From assembly GCA_029624675.1 (NCBI GenBank), contig JARSSP010000024.1, positions 1-64,000 on the forward strand: a stretch of DNA of 64,000 bases. Direction: 5' to 3'. The notes below the pieces were generated by a model, which was given only the letters and a program-made list of their open reading frames with translations, was not told the origin of the DNA and did not search any database. Of the stretch, positions 54,627 to 64,000 are shown piece by piece. The position numbers were made by a program, and so were the translations under genes. The stretch's first letter is position 1. Every line of letters starts with the position of its first letter. Source of the stretch: Candidatus Contendibacter sp. Its GTDB lineage: Bacteria > Pseudomonadota > Gammaproteobacteria > Competibacterales > Competibacteraceae.

Positions 54627-55832
54627 CTACTGCTCGGCCCGAATCCGCACGGCGGCGCCTTCGCGCAGGGCGTCGTCGGGATGGGTGACGACTTGTTCGC
54701 CCTCGGTCAGACCGGAGCGAATTTCCACGGCCAGCCCGCCGCGCTGGCCGATTTCCACCGGGCGGCGGCGGGCCTGGCCGTTCTCGATCACGAACACGGC
54801 CCACCCCTCGCCCTGGCGGAACAACGCGCTGGCGGGAATTTGCAGAACCCGGTCCCCCTGCCAGACGATGAAGCTCGCCTCGACCCGATAACCGTCGCCC
54901 AGCCGCGACCACGCCTCGGCGGGCGAGCGCAGGTCAACGATGACCCAGACCCGCTGTTCCTCCACGCCCAGCGCCGACAGCTTGGTGAAGCCCACCGGCT
55001 CCACGGTCCGGGTAGTCCCTTCCAGCGGTTGCTCGCCGCCCCAGCGATCTAAAATCACTGGCGTACCCGGCCGGATGCGCACCGCGTCGGCGGACAGCAC
55101 ATCCACCGCGATTTCCAGGGCGTGGGGATCGCCGATATCCAGTAACGCCGCGCCCGGCTCGACGATACCCTCGCTTTGGCGCGGGCGGGCGAGGACCTGA
55201 CCGTCCGCCGGCGCGCGGACGACGACGGTTTCCCGCGCCGCGCCATCCGATTGCGCCGCTGAATGGCGCAATGCGGTCTTGGCCGCCTCAACCTCGTGCC
55301 GCGCCACCTCCACGGCGAACTGGACGGATCGCAGTTGGGCCTGGGTCTGGCGGACGCGGGATTCGGCGCGGTCGCGCTCGGCTTCGGTGACCACGCACCG
55401 CTGTTTGCAAAGCGCCGCGATGCGGTCGAAGTCCAGCTTGGCGTAATCGGCCTCGGCCCGCGCGGCGGTCACGGTTTGCTGGGCGGCTTGCAAGGAGGCT
55501 TCGCTGGCGGCCACCCGCGCCTCGGCCTGGGCGCGGCGGCGCGGATCGAGCACTTCCGAGGGCAAGGGATCAATCGATACCAGCGGTTGGCCTTTTCGGA
55601 TGCTGTCGCCAATGTCCCAGTCAATGCGATGCAGGTAACCAGCCACTGGCGCCGAGAGGACGTAGCGGTCGATGAGCCGGGTTTTACCTTCCGCTTCGAC
55701 CGTCACCCGCAGCGGCCGAGGGGCGACGGTCGCCGCTTCCACCCACAGCGGTTGGGGCCAGAAACCGTAGCCCAGCGCCGCCATGATCGCCACCATCAGT
55801 AAAATCAATCCGAAGCGTCGGCGCGTGGTCAT
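54627..55832 (-). CDS. HlyD/MFP-type periplasmic adaptor of an ABC exporter
   Basis: 401 residues. N-terminal span (about 8-24), lipoyl halves around a coiled-coil hairpin (about 95-185, AEARVAASEASLQAAQQTV..., ESRVRQTQAQLRSVQFAVEVARHEVEA) and a beta-barrel region (VRIRPGTPVILDRWGGEQ). It bridges the inner-membrane permease to the outer membrane. The gene is third in a minus-strand operon after the ATPase and permease, 3 bases apart from the permease, as in DevBCA/MacAB systems. Confidence 0.9.
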   Translation of the reverse strand: MTTRRRFGLILLMVAIMAALGYGFWPQPLWVEAATVAPRPLRVTVEAEGKTRLIDRYVLSAPVAGYLHRIDWDIGDSIRKGQPLVSIDPLPSEVLDPRRRAQAEARVAASEASLQAAQQTVTAARAEADYAKLDFDRIAALCKQRCVVTEAERDRAESRVRQTQAQLRSVQFAVEVARHEVEAAKTALRHSAAQSDGAARETVVVRAPADGQVLARPRQSEGIVEPGAALLDIGDPHALEIAVDVLSADAVRIRPGTPVILDRWGGEQPLEGTTRTVEPVGFTKLSALGVEEQRVWVIVDLRSPAEAWSRLGDGYRVEASFIVWQGDRVLQIPASALFRQGEGWAVFVIENGQARRRPVEIGQRGGLAVEIRSGLTEGEQVVTHPDDALREGAAVRIRAEQ

Positions 55833-55835
55833 GGT

Positions 55836-58199
55836 TCAATCTCGGGTCTTGAGCACGGCGATCAGATCCAGCCGATCCAGCTTGCGCCGCACCAGCCAGC
55901 CCGACAACAGCGCCGAGGCCAGCACCACCGTGGCCGCGAAGGCATAGGTCGAGGGGTGGATGATCAGCGGAATGCGGTACAGCTCCGACCGGGCGCCATC
56001 CACGAACAGGGTGCAGATGCCCCGGCCGACGATGAAGCCGAGCGGGATGGCGACCAGCGTCAACAGGCCCAGTTCGCCCAGCAGAATGTAGCTGATTTCG
56101 GCGCGGGTGAATCCCAGCACCCGCAGACTGGCTAGTTCCCGACTGCGCTCGGTCAGGGCGATGCGGGCGCTGTTGTAGATGATTCCGAAGGCGATGACCA
56201 CCGCGAAGACGGTGGCGATGAAGGTGAAAAACAGCATGGTCTGTTCCATGGTTCGGTGAAAGTTGCGGATTTCCTGCTCGCGGATGGCGGTGCCGGCGAT
56301 GCGGGGAATGTCGCCCAGGCGGCGGTAAAGCTCGGATCGTTCGCGGTCGTCGACCGCCAGATAGGCACCGGAAATGGCCGGTCCCTCGCGCAGCAGCCGG
56401 TTGAGGCCGGCGAGGTCCATGTAGGCCGCCACGCCGAGATATTCCTTGACCAAGCCCACCACCGGGACTTCCCGCACCGGCCGACTGCCTTCCAGGACCT
56501 CGACAGTCAGCCGATCACCAGCCTGGACGCCCAGCAGTTCGCCGAGGTAATCGGTCAACAGCACCCCCTCCGACGGGAGGTCGAGCAAGCGCAAATCGGC
56601 ATCCAGCAGGCGTTGCAAATCGCCGCCGGGGGGAACGCCCTTGAGCGTGGTGCGCCGGGAATGGTGCCGAAAGCGCAGTCGGACCGGCGCGGCGCGGTAA
56701 ACCTCGACCCGCTCCACGCCCGGCAGGCTGTCCAGGGAGCCGATGGCCCGCCAGGAGGTCGGCTCCGTGAAGGTCACGGCGAGATCTTCCCGCTGCGAGA
56801 GCTTGTAATGCACCTCGACCATGTGGGTGATGGTGGCTTCCTGAAACCGGCCCGCCATGGTGACGCCGCAGGCCAGCGCGATGCCCAGTACCGACAGCAG
56901 GGATTTCAGCGGCCGGCGCTCGATGTGGCGCAGGATCATCCGGTTGGGTTGCGACAGCAGCCGTTGCAGACCAAGCCGTTCGATCACGGTGGCGCGGTAG
57001 CGGGCGGGCTGTTCGGGCCGCATCGCCTCGGCGGGCCGCAGGGCGAAAGCGGCGCGCAGGGCGAAGGCGGTCCCGGCCATCGCGCCGCCGAGGTTGAGCA
57101 GCATCGCGCCGAACACCAGTTGAAAGGTCAAGCGGTAGTCCAGGAACGGAAAGCGGAAAAACATCGTGTACAGTTCGGCCAGGCGTCGGCCCAGCCCAGC
57201 GCCGGCGAACACCCCGACCGCCACCCCGACGAGGACGACGACCAGCACCAGCTTCAAATAGTGCAGGGCAATCGCGCCATTGCCGTAGCCGAACGCCTTG
57301 AGCGTGCCGATCTGCTCGCGCTGCATCCCGATGAGCCGATTCATCACCACGTTCAGCAAAAATATCGCCACCCCCAGGAACAGAACCGGGAACAGCGTCG
57401 CCGACAGGGTGATATTGCGAAATTCCTCGGACAGAAATCGGTGCGATGCTTGGTCTTCGCGGTCGTGGGCGCCCAGTCCGCCGTAGGGCGTCAACAGCCG
57501 GTCGAGTTCGTCGATCACGTCCGGCGCGGCGCGGGCGTCGGTCAGACCCACGATCACATCGTTGAACGCCCCTTCCATGCCGTAGGCGATGCCCAGCGCC
57601 CGCCGCCCCATCCACAGCACGCCGTAGCGTTGATAGTCGGGGAACATCGAACCGGGACGCAACTGGTGGATGTACTCCGGCGATAGCGCGGTGCCGACTA
57701 GAGTCAACGCCTGGCGGCGGCCGTTGATCACGACGCGCAATTTGGCGCCCGGTTCCAGCCGATGCGCCTGGGCGAACGCTTCGCTGACGACGACTTCGTC
57801 GTTGCGGTCCGCCGCCGGCAGGCGACCCTGGCGCAGATAAAGGCGGTTCAACCGAGGCTCACGGTTGTCGGGAATGGAAACCAGCCGCCCGGTAATCGGC
57901 TCCGCAAACCCGGCCACGTCCAGATGAACGGCGGCGACCACGCGGGTCTCGACCTCGGCGACGCCGGGAAGGGCCGCGATGCGTTCCCGCAGTGATTCCG
58001 GCGCGCGCTTCAAGGCCGCGAACACGTCGGCGAAACGGTATTCCTGGTAGTAGCGGGCGCGGGTCTGGCCCAGCGCGTCCAGGGTGGCGCCGAACATGAC
58101 GTGGATGGCGACGCCGCACACGATCACCAGCATGATGGCGACGGCTTGGCCTTTCATTTGCCAAAGTTCGCGCCAGAGTTTGCGATCCAGGGCTTTCAT
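55836..58199 (-). CDS. FtsX/MacB-type ABC permease
   Basis: 787 residues. TM1 (17-37) and a large periplasmic domain, then two FtsX-type core domains. The first has LSATLFPVLFLGVAIFLLNVVMNRLIGMQREQIGTLKAFGY and the second TMLFFTFIATVFAVVIAFGIIYNSARIALTERSRELASLRVLGFT. The core motifs (RxxEIGxLRALG-like: REQIGTLKAFG, RSRELASLRVLG) are present in both. The duplicated layout is typical of DevC/MacB-like exporters that push lipids, lipoproteins or peptides. It lies between the ATPase (12 bases upstream) and adaptor. Confidence 0.9.
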   Translation of the reverse strand: MKALDRKLWRELWQMKGQAVAIMLVIVCGVAIHVMFGATLDALGQTRARYYQEYRFADVFAALKRAPESLRERIAALPGVAEVETRVVAAVHLDVAGFAEPITGRLVSIPDNREPRLNRLYLRQGRLPAADRNDEVVVSEAFAQAHRLEPGAKLRVVINGRRQALTLVGTALSPEYIHQLRPGSMFPDYQRYGVLWMGRRALGIAYGMEGAFNDVIVGLTDARAAPDVIDELDRLLTPYGGLGAHDREDQASHRFLSEEFRNITLSATLFPVLFLGVAIFLLNVVMNRLIGMQREQIGTLKAFGYGNGAIALHYLKLVLVVVLVGVAVGVFAGAGLGRRLAELYTMFFRFPFLDYRLTFQLVFGAMLLNLGGAMAGTAFALRAAFALRPAEAMRPEQPARYRATVIERLGLQRLLSQPNRMILRHIERRPLKSLLSVLGIALACGVTMAGRFQEATITHMVEVHYKLSQREDLAVTFTEPTSWRAIGSLDSLPGVERVEVYRAAPVRLRFRHHSRRTTLKGVPPGGDLQRLLDADLRLLDLPSEGVLLTDYLGELLGVQAGDRLTVEVLEGSRPVREVPVVGLVKEYLGVAAYMDLAGLNRLLREGPAISGAYLAVDDRERSELYRRLGDIPRIAGTAIREQEIRNFHRTMEQTMLFFTFIATVFAVVIAFGIIYNSARIALTERSRELASLRVLGFTRAEISYILLGELGLLTLVAIPLGFIVGRGICTLFVDGARSELYRIPLIIHPSTYAFAATVVLASALLSGWLVRRKLDRLDLIAVLKTRD

Positions 58200-58211
58200 G
58201 GCGTTGCCAGC

Positions 58212-58928
<717 letters not shown>

Positions 58929-59081
58929 GGGGGCGCGTCACTCGGCAAGGGGCGTTGTTTCTTTATTTTCATGGTTAAGTGCCTGTCAAGCTTCGGGCCT
59001 TGTAACCGAGCCTCTTAGGTCAAACCCTTTGTGGTCCAATCAATCATCCGGGCGCGGCGAAGATTCATGAATGAATCGTTC

Positions 59082-60014
59082 TCATGGCCTGTTTTGCGGG
59101 TAGAAATGACGCGATGCGCTCAGCCAGCGCACGATCCGGGTTTCCGGCTCCGGTTGCAAGGTAGCGTGCTGGATGCCGAAACGTTCGGCCAGCAGGGCAT
59201 GGCAGGCGTCGAGCACTGTTTCCCACTGGCGCAGGTCCCGCACCACCAGATGCGCCGAAAGCATGATCTGTTCCGGAGCCACGCTCCAGATGTGCAAGTC
59301 ATGCACCGAGGCCACGCCGGGTACGGTCGCCAGCGCCTGCCCGACCGCTTCCGGCGCGAGCGTGAACGGAACGCCTTCCATCAGGCCGTGCAGGGCCTCG
59401 CGCAACAGGCGCAGGCTGGAGGTTAACACCAGCGCGCCGATGCCCAGCGACAACAGTGGGTCGATGGGCATCCAACCGGTGAACGCGATCACGATGCCAG
59501 AGAGCAGGGCGGCGACAGAACCCAGAAGGTCGCCGAGGACATGCAGCAGCGCCGCGCGGGTGTTGAGATTGCGCTCCCCGCGACTGAGTAGCCACGCCAC
59601 GCCGACGTTGAGCGCCAGTCCGACGGCGGCGGCTAGCGACACCGCCTCGCCGATGACCGGTTGCGGGTCGCGTAGGCGCTGGACGGCGGACACCGCGATC
59701 CAGGCCACCAGGACCAGCAGACCCAGACTGTTGACCAGGGCCGCCAGAAACTCGGCCCGCCCGAAGCCATAGCTGTGCCGCGCCGAGGCCGGTCGGTGGG
59801 CCAACCAGGCCGCGACCGCCGCCAACGCCAGCGCGGCGGCGTCGTTGACCATATGGCCCGCGTCGGCCACCAGCGCCAGCGAGCCGGCCCACCACCCAAC
59901 TCCGGCTTCCACCCCGGCGTAGCCCAAGGTAAGCCCGGTGGCCAGCCACAGGGGGTGTCCAGTGGTTTCGCCATCATGATGATGGTGATGATGATGCTCG
60001 TGGACGTGGCTCAT
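59082..60014 (-). CDS. CDF-family metal cation efflux protein
   Basis: 310 residues. The N-terminus has a His-rich strip (HVHEHHHHHHHD), six membrane spans with metal-site motifs ADAGHMVND in TM2 and HVLGDLLGS in TM5, and a C-terminal cytoplasmic domain (VHDLHIWSVAPEQIMLSAHL). This is a ZitB/CzcD-type zinc (possibly also Co/Ni) exporter. The TM2 site keeps D and H but has Asn before Asp, still compatible with transport. Confidence 0.92.
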   Translation of the reverse strand: MSHVHEHHHHHHHDGETTGHPLWLATGLTLGYAGVEAGVGWWAGSLALVADAGHMVNDAAALALAAVAAWLAHRPASARHSYGFGRAEFLAALVNSLGLLVLVAWIAVSAVQRLRDPQPVIGEAVSLAAAVGLALNVGVAWLLSRGERNLNTRAALLHVLGDLLGSVAALLSGIVIAFTGWMPIDPLLSLGIGALVLTSSLRLLREALHGLMEGVPFTLAPEAVGQALATVPGVASVHDLHIWSVAPEQIMLSAHLVVRDLRQWETVLDACHALLAERFGIQHATLQPEPETRIVRWLSASRHFYPQNRP

Positions 60015-60101
60015 GATCCTGACTGGACCGGCGGCGTCAGGCGGTCAATAGCCATGGATGGAATGCGCGGCAGGAGGTCGGAGCGGCGCGAACGGATATG
60101 C

Positions 60102-63100
60102 TCATCTTTCAAGTTTTTCGCGATGATCATCGGTAAATGGAAAAGCGCGTTGGTTGGATACTCGTGTGGTGATGGGCCGAGTTTGTAGAATACAGACCTT
60201 GCCGTCGGCGATTCCGAATTCGATATCCTGTGGCAAGGCATAATGTTCTTCCAGCGCCATGGCGATTTTGATCTTGATGTCTTCCCTTTTTAAGCAAGGA
60301 ACATTGCGCAGATCATTGTCAACCGGTTCTATCAAAGTTCCCCTTCCGGAGGGATGCGGGATAACCCTGAACGCTTTTTTCCCAATATGCAGATCGATGA
60401 TCGAGCCATCGAACTTGTTAACATAGTATCGGTCCACATCTACCAATCCAGAAACGACCCCTTCTCCTAGTCCATAACCGGCTTCGATGACGATGACATC
60501 CCTGCCACTGACTGGATCGGTCGTAAACATGACTCCGGAGATTTGAGAATCGAACATTTTCTGCACCACAACCGCCGGTTTAATTGGCCCTTGCCGAACA
60601 ATCCGATTTTGTCGGTACAGTAGGCCTCTAATCAGCCAAAACGACATCCATACCGATTTTATCCGTTCCAACAGATCATCGGAACTGACGTACAGATATG
60701 TCTCCGCCGCCCCGGCAAAAGTAGCTTCCTCGGTATCCTCCTGAAGACCGGAGGAGCGCACGCTCAAGCGAGTGTTTTTTAATCCACAAGCATCGACCGC
60801 CTCCATGATTTCCATTCCCACGCCCGTCGTGGCGTCCAGACTACCCTGAAGGATCAAATTACGAATTTGCTCCGACAATTCCACAACCCGCCCGCGTTGA
60901 TTTTCATCCAGAATCGATTCGGCTATAAGAATAGCATCGATAGCCGTCGAAAGCTTGACATGAGTATCTTGTATATCATTTTCCTCAAGAAACCGTTGGA
61001 AAGCGAATGTCGTCACCATAAGGGCTTGTGGGACTTGAGCACCATGCTGTTCAACAATATAGGCGATTTCACCAAGGTTGGCTCCTTTTCCACCCACCAG
61101 ATCAACGGTATCGGCGTCAACTTCATCGAGAAGAAGCACGATCCTACCGGATTTGGCGATTCTTTCCCTTTTGGCTTTCGCCAATTCGCTAGCCTTGACC
61201 TGTAAATGGGCGGTCATCGCTTTTGCCAAAAGCCCTTCTTCTCTCATCCGGTTGAGAACCCCATTGATGGATAACTCCATTTCTCGCTTCATCCGGTAGT
61301 GGGCTTCTTCCGATTGGCCCGCCGGGTCCTTGATATCCCCCAACTCGCGTAAACCTCCATAATCACTTAGCAAGTGAATCCTTTCTGTCGCGAACGGAAA
61401 TTTCTCCTTCAAGAATTGTACATGAAACTGTTCCATCGCCAAGATGGTATTAGCCTCTCGAACATCCGCTTCATCGATCTTTTTGCTGCGATGAGTTTCG
61501 GCATGTACTCCATCCTCAGTAAGCAGGAGAGCTTGGCCTATCTTGGATATGGGATTATTATCGGTCGCGGCAACGCCACGTGACACAACTTCGACGCCAT
61601 TGATTCTTCTATCGTGAAGCATCTTTTTTAAGAGAAACTCGGCCATGGGGCTACGGTCAACATTGGCGGTGCAAACAAACAGGATTTTGGGGGCAACGAT
61701 TTTCCTTTTCATATAGCCCAGCCGGCGTAAAGTCTGGCGTATGAGCGGCAAATTCTCTTCGGTCAAGCGCCTTCCTGACAGATTTTCCACATCGTGCAAA
61801 ACGGATGCTTTGAGCAAGGCTAGCCGGGGATGACGGCGCAGTTGATCAATGCGATATTCAAACGATTGCAGTTGCTCGTTCGATAAACTCAAACTCGTCA
61901 TCAAAGTTATGGCTTGCATCCATTGGCGCTCGACCATCGCGATAATGTTCGCTGCTCTCCATAAGACCTTGACTCTGGATAAATTGCTTTCTATTTCCGA
62001 CAACAATCCTTCCAATTCGTTAAAAATATGCTCCAGAAGTCGTTTCAAGATCACATTGATGTAGGCGATGCTTTTGTCCGGCAACTTGATTGGAGAGCCA
62101 TCAGCGCGCGTTCCAGAGCGAACATGCTGCAAGACATCGACAAACTGCTTGCGAATGGTGGAACTAATATCCTTATTCCATAGCAACTCGGCCATCACCA
62201 AACCAAGAATATCCGCTATCATCCGTTCTCGACGGTCTTTCGAATCGATTTCCGACGAGATTTTTTCTAGCCATCCTTCAATATCATTGAAGGTGTTCTT
62301 ACTAGACAGAACACCCTGGATCAAATCGTATGCTTGTTCGCGATAGTCTCCGCTCATGGAGATAACCGACACCATGCCCTGCGATGCCAAAACCAAAACC
62401 ATGTCCCCCTCATGCACTTCGATCATTTCTGAAATCATCGAATCGCTGACCCAGAAACCCTCCACTGATTTTATCATCTGTCCAGGATGTCTTTCTTCGA
62501 GGCGAACCACGGTTTCTTCGGGCGACTGTATCCATTCGGCGTGGGGAATGATCAGGGCAGGGATAGCGAATTCCCTAGTCGTAACTCCAGCATGGCTCAA
62601 CAGTCCCCCACTGGTTACCAGGACTGCCTCGGCGGTTCGGATCGCTTCAATATCCTCGGGGGTTGTGAATGGAACCAACAAAATACGCCCGGTACGAGTT
62701 TCAGGATTAAAACAATAATTGCGATCAAAGGTAATGCGCCCAATACGCACGGATCCATCTCCAACCGAAGCCGATAAACCCCTGATGGAAGTACCGACGA
62801 TCCTGTTTTGTTGGTGCGGTTGTCCGATTAACATGCGGTGAGAGATGGCCTTTTGGAATCCAGAAACATGAATTTTTGTTGGCACGGCAAAGCCCGCCTT
62901 GCGCAATATTTTTCTGAGCTTGGCGAGGGAAAGCCAATTTCCATCTCTTCGTGCCGTCAAGTGCTGACCGAATGCGTACAAAAGCGTCCGATTATCTTCA
63001 TCAACCAAGCCATATATCGCCAGCCATTCGTTGGGAGCTATTTCTTGTTCGGCTCTTACCAGCGTGAGCTGGTCGATGCCACCAATCGTGCTAAAGTCTA

Positions 63101-63974
63101 AAAAAAGATCGGTCATCCTCAGCAGGACGGCCATTCGCAGTGCCTGACTTTCATGGGTGACAACCGTACCAATGATTTCCTTGGATGGCTGATAGATTAG
63201 ATTCTTTTCAATAAATCCCCGAGCGTTAAAACGCAATTCCCCGCGCCCCAAAGCAGCACGCAGAGGATAACTGAAATATTCATCGATGACCGCTTGCCCA
63301 ACGCCACCCTTGCCCGGCTTTATTATGGCCAGTCCAACTTCTTGCAACAAAGCATTGATTGTGAAAAACAGACGATGGCGAACCATCCGCTGTTCCTTGG
63401 AATGATACATTTGATATTCCCGCAAAACCTTGGGACCGATATATTCGCAGTAGCTAGCAAGCGGCATGCCATCGCTTCGGTACGAGAATGGGATCAAGCC
63501 CTCGACTAAAAAAAGGGTGGCAAACGAAGCCGCAAATCGATTGATTTCGTTGGGATCTATTTTATTTCGGTCGCGCTTGGACAGAACTTCCTGCGAAAAA
63601 ATATATACCATGGCGTAGTCCAAATCACGGAGAGACCATATTAAACGCAATATCAGTATCACGGCATACTCAATCTGCCTAGCCGTCCGCGCGCCGTGAT
63701 CCTTGTCAAAAATTCCGCTGACTAACCAATCCACGAGGCCGTCCTGCTTGGCTTGAACCGCCATTCCCGTCTCTTTAAGAACTTTTTCGACAAAAGCGCC
63801 CCGCAACTGTTGCTCGATTTCGATACCGCCCTGATAGCTCTGCAGCCGAACAAATCCTTCATGATCCGGATGTTCAATATTGGCGGAAAACTCCACGCGA
63901 TGTTCGCCAAGCCTGACGCTATAAATAATGTAATTATTGGTTACCACAAAGGTTCCGGGTATGGATTCTGACAT
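60102..63974 (-). CDS. Permuted PEP-utiliser / LMW-PTP / PPDK_N (ATP-grasp) fusion
   Basis: 1290 residues from the ATG at 63974; the frame is still open to the window edge (EIVRAARR), so the start may lie further upstream. Order: unknown helical N-terminus (1-400); swivelling phosphohistidine domain (about 430-475, LVTSGGLLSHAGVTTREFAIPALI with His461); helical middle; LMW-PTP (about 762-910, active loop C768-T-A-N-V-D-R774, DP pair D883-P884); PPDK-type ATP-grasp (about 940-1270, GGKGANLGE, VRSSG, ATFAG, MFTTDPVSG, LQTRPIT). The PEP-binding barrel is absent. The His domain comes before the ATP domain, the reverse of PpsA and rifampin phosphotransferase. Lower GC suggests transfer. It likely phosphorylates or dephosphorylates an unknown substrate. 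Confidence 0.75.
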   Translation of the reverse strand: MSESIPGTFVVTNNYIIYSVRLGEHRVEFSANIEHPDHEGFVRLQSYQGGIEIEQQLRGAFVEKVLKETGMAVQAKQDGLVDWLVSGIFDKDHGARTARQIEYAVILILRLIWSLRDLDYAMVYIFSQEVLSKRDRNKIDPNEINRFAASFATLFLVEGLIPFSYRSDGMPLASYCEYIGPKVLREYQMYHSKEQRMVRHRLFFTINALLQEVGLAIIKPGKGGVGQAVIDEYFSYPLRAALGRGELRFNARGFIEKNLIYQPSKEIIGTVVTHESQALRMAVLLRMTDLFLDFSTIGGIDQLTLVRAEQEIAPNEWLAIYGLVDEDNRTLLYAFGQHLTARRDGNWLSLAKLRKILRKAGFAVPTKIHVSGFQKAISHRMLIGQPHQQNRIVGTSIRGLSASVGDGSVRIGRITFDRNYCFNPETRTGRILLVPFTTPEDIEAIRTAEAVLVTSGGLLSHAGVTTREFAIPALIIPHAEWIQSPEETVVRLEERHPGQMIKSVEGFWVSDSMISEMIEVHEGDMVLVLASQGMVSVISMSGDYREQAYDLIQGVLSSKNTFNDIEGWLEKISSEIDSKDRRERMIADILGLVMAELLWNKDISSTIRKQFVDVLQHVRSGTRADGSPIKLPDKSIAYINVILKRLLEHIFNELEGLLSEIESNLSRVKVLWRAANIIAMVERQWMQAITLMTSLSLSNEQLQSFEYRIDQLRRHPRLALLKASVLHDVENLSGRRLTEENLPLIRQTLRRLGYMKRKIVAPKILFVCTANVDRSPMAEFLLKKMLHDRRINGVEVVSRGVAATDNNPISKIGQALLLTEDGVHAETHRSKKIDEADVREANTILAMEQFHVQFLKEKFPFATERIHLLSDYGGLRELGDIKDPAGQSEEAHYRMKREMELSINGVLNRMREEGLLAKAMTAHLQVKASELAKAKRERIAKSGRIVLLLDEVDADTVDLVGGKGANLGEIAYIVEQHGAQVPQALMVTTFAFQRFLEENDIQDTHVKLSTAIDAILIAESILDENQRGRVVELSEQIRNLILQGSLDATTGVGMEIMEAVDACGLKNTRLSVRSSGLQEDTEEATFAGAAETYLYVSSDDLLERIKSVWMSFWLIRGLLYRQNRIVRQGPIKPAVVVQKMFDSQISGVMFTTDPVSGRDVIVIEAGYGLGEGVVSGLVDVDRYYVNKFDGSIIDLHIGKKAFRVIPHPSGRGTLIEPVDNDLRNVPCLKREDIKIKIAMALEEHYALPQDIEFGIADGKVCILQTRPITTRVSNQRAFPFTDDHREKLER

Positions 63975-64000
63975 TCGGCGAGCCGCTCGGACGATTTCCG

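Noticed and set aside
56256..57686. 476-codon plus-strand frame opposite the ABC permease
   Set aside because: His/Gln/Arg-rich shadow of the permease; no motif and no ribosome site.

Overview
The window looks like the chromosome of a GC-rich gammaproteobacterium with a large, signalling-heavy genome. The evidence is the codon use, isolated type VI secretion (hcp), molybdenum cofactor genes, KUP, persulfide dioxygenase, many PAS/Cache kinases and heptad-repeat DUF3782-type genes. A Competibacter-, Thiotrichales- or Methylococcales-like host is an inference from gene content, not a proven placement. No rRNA, tRNA, CRISPR array or transposase was recognised.

Layout. 1-4604: start of a coiled-coil DUF3782-type gene, a REP-like inverted repeat, and two overlapping P-loop ATPase genes, the second with near-identical 40-residue helical repeats. 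4629-11523: an SDR, a 1376-residue SNF2 helicase and a sigma54-activating response regulator. 11784-19114: an OmpA-like cytoplasmic protein, two tandem sensor kinases (one without an ATPase domain) and hcp. The OmpA-like gene and hcp each have a matching -24/-12 (sigma54) promoter with a matching pair of upstream palindromes, so they are probably co-regulated. 19339-21296: a PQ-loop membrane protein, then a scar of gene wreckage (RidA stub, lower-GC methyltransferase, frameshifted DUF1703 nuclease). 21311-26198: mobB, TauE/SafE plus persulfide dioxygenase, moeA, and a papain-like hydrolase with a membrane-anchored partner. 26411-29700: two SPFH/band-7 proteins with internal repeats.

29734-42682 is the most interesting block. 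It is one minus-strand operon with overlapping genes: Ser/Thr-kinase-like protein with Sel1 repeats, a SEDS (FtsW/RodA-type) protein with a large extracytoplasmic insertion, a class B PBP-like transpeptidase with an inserted coiled coil, a small unknown protein, a double-FHA protein, a PP2C phosphatase with a membrane anchor, and a second kinase fused through a membrane span and PEGA-like domain to a formylglycine-generating-enzyme (FGE, C-type-lectin-like) domain. The FGE 3' end looks like the variable repeat of a diversity-generating retroelement (DGR), and a frameshifted Avd gene follows it. No reverse transcriptase or template repeat lies in the window. The gene set parallels the actinobacterial fhaA/fhaB-pstP-rodA-pbpA-pknA-pknB cluster, here coupled to a potentially hypervariable ectodomain.

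42828-64000: moaA, a PAS/GGDEF/EAL protein with an overlapping alpha/beta hydrolase gene, a GAF-rich hybrid kinase, a cysteine-desulfurase-like enzyme, KUP, a DevBCA/MacAB-type ABC exporter, a CDF metal exporter, and a lower-GC 1290-residue protein. That last protein joins a PEP-utiliser swivelling-His domain, a low-molecular-weight protein tyrosine phosphatase and a PPDK-type ATP-grasp domain in a permuted order.
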